Assembly: GCA_903919125.1 (NCBI GenBank)
Contig: CAIXGS010000001.1
Span: 1-53,038, forward strand
Length of the DNA: 53,038 bases
Source: an uncultured Spartobacteria bacterium
GTDB taxonomy: Bacteria > Verrucomicrobiota > Verrucomicrobiia > Chthoniobacterales > Chthoniobacteraceae
Direction of reading: 5' to 3'
Positions 51,090 to 53,038 of the stretch are shown one piece after another. The position numbers and the translations under genes were made by a program. The notes beneath the pieces are model-generated. The model ran no database searches. It saw only the letters and a program-made list of their open reading frames with translations, and had not been told where the DNA came from. Every line of letters starts with the position of its first letter. Positions within the stretch are counted from its first letter, which is position 1.

Positions 51090-52307
51090 TCACTGTGCCC
51101 CTAATTGGAACGCTTCGTGTACGAGGTTTGCCGCCTCCACAATGCGTTCCTCAGCAATAATCACCGCCGTTTTAATTTCGCTCGTGGATATCATCTGAAT
51201 GTTGATCCCGCCCGCGCCCAACGCTTCAAACAACTTGGCTGCCACTCCTGAGTGAGACCGCATCCCAATTCCCACAATGGAAAGTTTTGCGATTCCGTCC
51301 TGTGCCTTAAATCCGGTCGCCGATACCGCGTTTACTATCGGATCCAAAGCCGCTTTGACCTTCCCTAACTCGTCCTTCGCCAGCGTAAATGAAATATCCG
51401 TAGAACCATCCGCACTCACGTTTTGAACGATCATGTCGATGATCACGTTTGCGTCAGCAAGCACTCGGAATATCGTGGCGGCTGCTCCGGGGCGGTCTGG
51501 AACGTGCGTGATCGTCACCTTAGCCTGATTCTTTTCAATGCTCACGCCGCGCACAACGACTGACTCCATGCTGTCTGTTTCTTCTTTCACAATTGTTCCT
51601 GGGTTGTTGTTGAAACTGGAGCGCACCTCAAAAGTAACGCTGAATTTTTTTGCAAATTCCACAGAGCGGCTCTGCATCACTTTCGCGCCACTTGATGCCA
51701 TCTCAAGCATCTCGTCATAAGAAATTTCCGAAATCTTGGAAGCAGACTTAACCACCCTAGGATCACAGGTATAAACTCCGTCTACATCTGTGAAAATTTG
51801 ACACAAGTCGGCTTTAACCGCCGCCGCGATTGCGATCGCGGTGAGATCTGACCCGCCCCGCCCCAATGTGGTGATGCTTCCGTCCAGAGACTCTCCTTGG
51901 AATCCCGCTATCACCACAATGTTACCATCCCTCAGTGCCTCGTTCACACGCTCCGGTGAGATTGTGGAAATCTTTGCCCGGGTGTGAACTTCGCTTGTTA
52001 CGATTCCCGCTTGGGCGCCGGTTAATGAGACCGCTTTCTGCCCTAAAGCGTTGATCGCCATTGCCGTAAGGGCGATCGTGGTCTGTTCTCCTGTTGCAAG
52101 AAGAACATCCATTTCACGCTCGCTCGGTGCCGTCGAAACCTCTTTTGCCAGTTTTATCAGCCCATCAGTCACTCCGCTCATCGCAGAGACCACCACCACC
52201 ACCTGATTTCCAAGTCGTTGGGTCTCAATGACCCGCTCGGCTACCTTACGGATCCGCTCGGGGTTTCCTACAGAAGTGCCGCCATACTTTTGAACAATCA
52301 GTGCCAT
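51090..52307 (-). CDS. lysC: Aspartate kinase
   Basis: The 405-residue enzyme phosphorylates aspartate, the first step to lysine, threonine and methionine. The catalytic N-terminal half has VQKYGGTSVGNPERI (5-19), VVVVSAMSGVTDGL, LATGEQTTIALTAMAI, FQGESLDGSITTLGRGGSD and DVDGVYTCDPR. The C-terminal half has two ACT domains (VTITHVPDRPGAAATIFR and LSIVGIGMRSHSGVAAKLF) that mediate feedback control. It is a monofunctional enzyme of normal length. The open frame continues upstream to 52397 but the family N-terminus is at the ATG 52307. About 170 nt separate it from the unknown gene at 50250. I saw no lysine riboswitch in its leader. Confidence 0.95.
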   Translation of the reverse strand: MALIVQKYGGTSVGNPERIRKVAERVIETQRLGNQVVVVVSAMSGVTDGLIKLAKEVSTAPSEREMDVLLATGEQTTIALTAMAINALGQKAVSLTGAQAGIVTSEVHTRAKISTISPERVNEALRDGNIVVIAGFQGESLDGSITTLGRGGSDLTAIAIAAAVKADLCQIFTDVDGVYTCDPRVVKSASKISEISYDEMLEMASSGAKVMQSRSVEFAKKFSVTFEVRSSFNNNPGTIVKEETDSMESVVVRGVSIEKNQAKVTITHVPDRPGAAATIFRVLADANVIIDMIVQNVSADGSTDISFTLAKDELGKVKAALDPIVNAVSATGFKAQDGIAKLSIVGIGMRSHSGVAAKLFEALGAGGINIQMISTSEIKTAVIIAEERIVEAANLVHEAFQLGAQ

Positions 52308-52984
52308 GAGAAAGGAGGGCAAACATTCGTTCGACGTTAGTGTGTTGTAAACGGGATTTTTGTGGCCTGACTGCTTGTTTTTGATCCCGTGAATCATCCA
52401 AAGGCACTCTTTGTTGAGAATCCAACTCCAAAAATAAACCCTAACCTACTGATTTACAGTTTTTTGGTGGATGGAGGTCGTCGGCATTTGGCCACTTTTG
52501 GCTTACCTGATTTCTGATTCGGCGCCATCAATCTCTTCACTGTTTTCTTCGCTCCCACCGGCGCGGGTATCTGCTCGCAGACCTGCTGCGACGCTCTCGC
52601 AAGGCTGAAAATTTGGGTCTGTCTGGGGCTGATTAATTCCCTTATAAGATTTTGTAAATTAATTAAAAATAGATACTTAGTGAAGCTAACTAGTTTTAAA
52701 GATACGATGCTGGTAGCGAAACCTACCAAAAAAATTTCACCACTCTATTGACGCCTCACCGAAAGTCGCTACAGTGCCCAACCCGCCGAGAAATCGGCTC
52801 GAGCTGCTTCGGCAGCTTCGCTCTTTGAAAGTCTGGTTCCTAAGCTCAGCGTTGGTGGGCGTCATTCACGACATTCGGTTTGTGTAAACAAGCCAACCGT
52901 CTGGTGACTCGGCCCGCAACTACACGATGTGTTTCATCATAAGTTATGGTGAACAAGACGATGTGACGCGCTCGAAGCAAAGGA
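52308..52984. other. Long intergenic region with AT-rich stretch and structured-RNA candidate
   Basis: The 677-nt region between lysC (minus) and the truncated gene at the right edge has no firmly supported coding sequence. On the minus strand, 52454-52528 could encode a 24-residue basic peptide (MAPNQKSGKPKVAK...), preceded by an AAGAG Shine-Dalgarno-like sequence; this is too weak to call. 52620-52740 is AT-rich, and a hairpin GGTAG (52712-52716)/CTACC (52722-52726) lies in it. 52749-52894 folds into several tetraloop hairpins, listed separately. Confidence 0.45.
52749..52864 (+). ncRNA. Candidate structured RNA closed by an 11-bp stem, with GNRA and UUCG tetraloop hairpins
   Basis: On the plus strand TGACGCC (52749-52755) plus CACC (52757-52760) pairs with GGTG (52854-52857) plus GGCGTCA (52858-52864), leaving one bulged T. 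CGCT (52767-52770) can pair with AGCG (52848-52851) just inside. Within the closed loop are GCCGA-GAAA-TCGGC (52785-52798) and AGCTGC-TTCG-GCAGCT (52802-52817). A further hairpin with a GUAA loop follows at 52877-52894. The tetraloops are the stable forms on this strand only. I cannot match it to tmRNA, 6S, SRP, RNase P, 5S or a known riboswitch. Function is unknown. Confidence 0.5.
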
Positions 52985-53038
52985 ATGGCTGAAGATAATA
53001 ATTTTAGAGGCTACTGGTACAACAGTAGTGCTCAAAAA
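52985..53038 (+). CDS. Start of an unidentified gene, cut by the window edge
   Basis: An ATG at 52985, preceded by AAAGGA, opens a frame of 18 codons to the right edge (MAEDNNFRGYWYNSSAQK). The FRGYWYNSS segment is aromatic-rich and vaguely like the start of GYF-type domains, but this is too short to classify. It lies about 120 nt downstream of the structured RNA candidate on the same strand. Confidence 0.35.
   Translation, partial: MAEDNNFRGYWYNSSAQK

Noticed and set aside
52454-52729. 91-codon frame on the minus strand (basic C-terminus)
   Set aside because: It has no family similarity and its N-terminal half is translated AT-rich sequence. Only a short 24-residue basic peptide is imaginable, and it is too weak to call.
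52308-52984. Lysine riboswitch in front of lysC
   Set aside because: The conserved core of the lysine riboswitch is not visible on the lysC strand, and the structured RNA's tetraloops favour the opposite strand.

Overview
The window looks like a chromosomal segment of a Verrucomicrobiota bacterium (PVC group). The evidence is a DUF1549/DUF1553 'PSD1' cytochrome paired with a DUF1501 protein, a TIGR02604/TIGR02603-type heme-binding protein, FHA-Ser/Thr kinase and PQQ-propeller genes, and many proline-rich secreted proteins next to standard housekeeping genes. No rRNA, tRNA, CRISPR array, integrase or intact insertion sequence was seen. The assignment rests on gene content read by eye, not on a database search.

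Layout. 1-522: 3'-truncated gene for a secreted Gly/Ser/Thr-rich, autotransporter-like protein. 910-5395: PSD1 cytochrome then DUF1501 protein. 5467-9471 (minus): a three-gene ion-motor-like operon, consisting of a MotA/ExbB-type channel with an N-terminal zinc ribbon and a long cytoplasmic coiled-coil tail, followed by two different ExbD/MotB-like subunits. 10019-11320: phosphofructokinase. 11362-14991 (minus): tyrA-aroA-cmk-plsC, with a strong intrinsic terminator hairpin ending against the tyrA start codon. 15084-25306 (minus): lipoproteins, an NlpC/P60-like protein, photolyase, sugar isomerase, OsmC, a zinc-ribbon coiled-coil protein, a DUF1980/permease pair, a HAD phosphatase and a TIGR01777 epimerase. 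25411-27432 (minus): amt-glnK, with a candidate sigma-54 promoter, an upstream palindrome and a clear terminator.

27840-30953 (minus): large heme-binding protein. 31213-32103: hydroxyacid dehydrogenase. 32161-37092 (minus): apparent operon of PQQ propeller, FHA-kinase, membrane protein and helical-repeat protein. 37181-38349: 2Fe-2S ferredoxin-like gene facing a secreted hypothetical. 38492-40975: exbB-exbD-tonB (or tolQ-tolR-tolA). 40956-42218 (minus): an unusual protein joining an IS5-type transposase N-terminal domain to an Ig-like domain, without the catalytic domain. 42305-49162: bioA, RmlC-like cupin, FmdB-like zinc ribbon, DUF1570 peptidase-like protein, a class I lysyl-tRNA synthetase, and bioF. 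49168-52307 (minus): D,D-carboxypeptidase lipoprotein, an unknown protein, and aspartate kinase. 52308-53038: mostly non-coding, with an approximately 116-nt structured-RNA candidate (52749-52864) just before a gene truncated by the right edge.

Functional themes: aromatic and aspartate-family amino-acid synthesis, biotin synthesis, ammonium uptake with PII control, TonB-type energisation, and PVC-type heme and secreted proteins. The items most worth a second look are the tailed channel operon, the transposase-domain/Ig fusion, the tyrA terminator/attenuator, and the structured RNA at the right edge.
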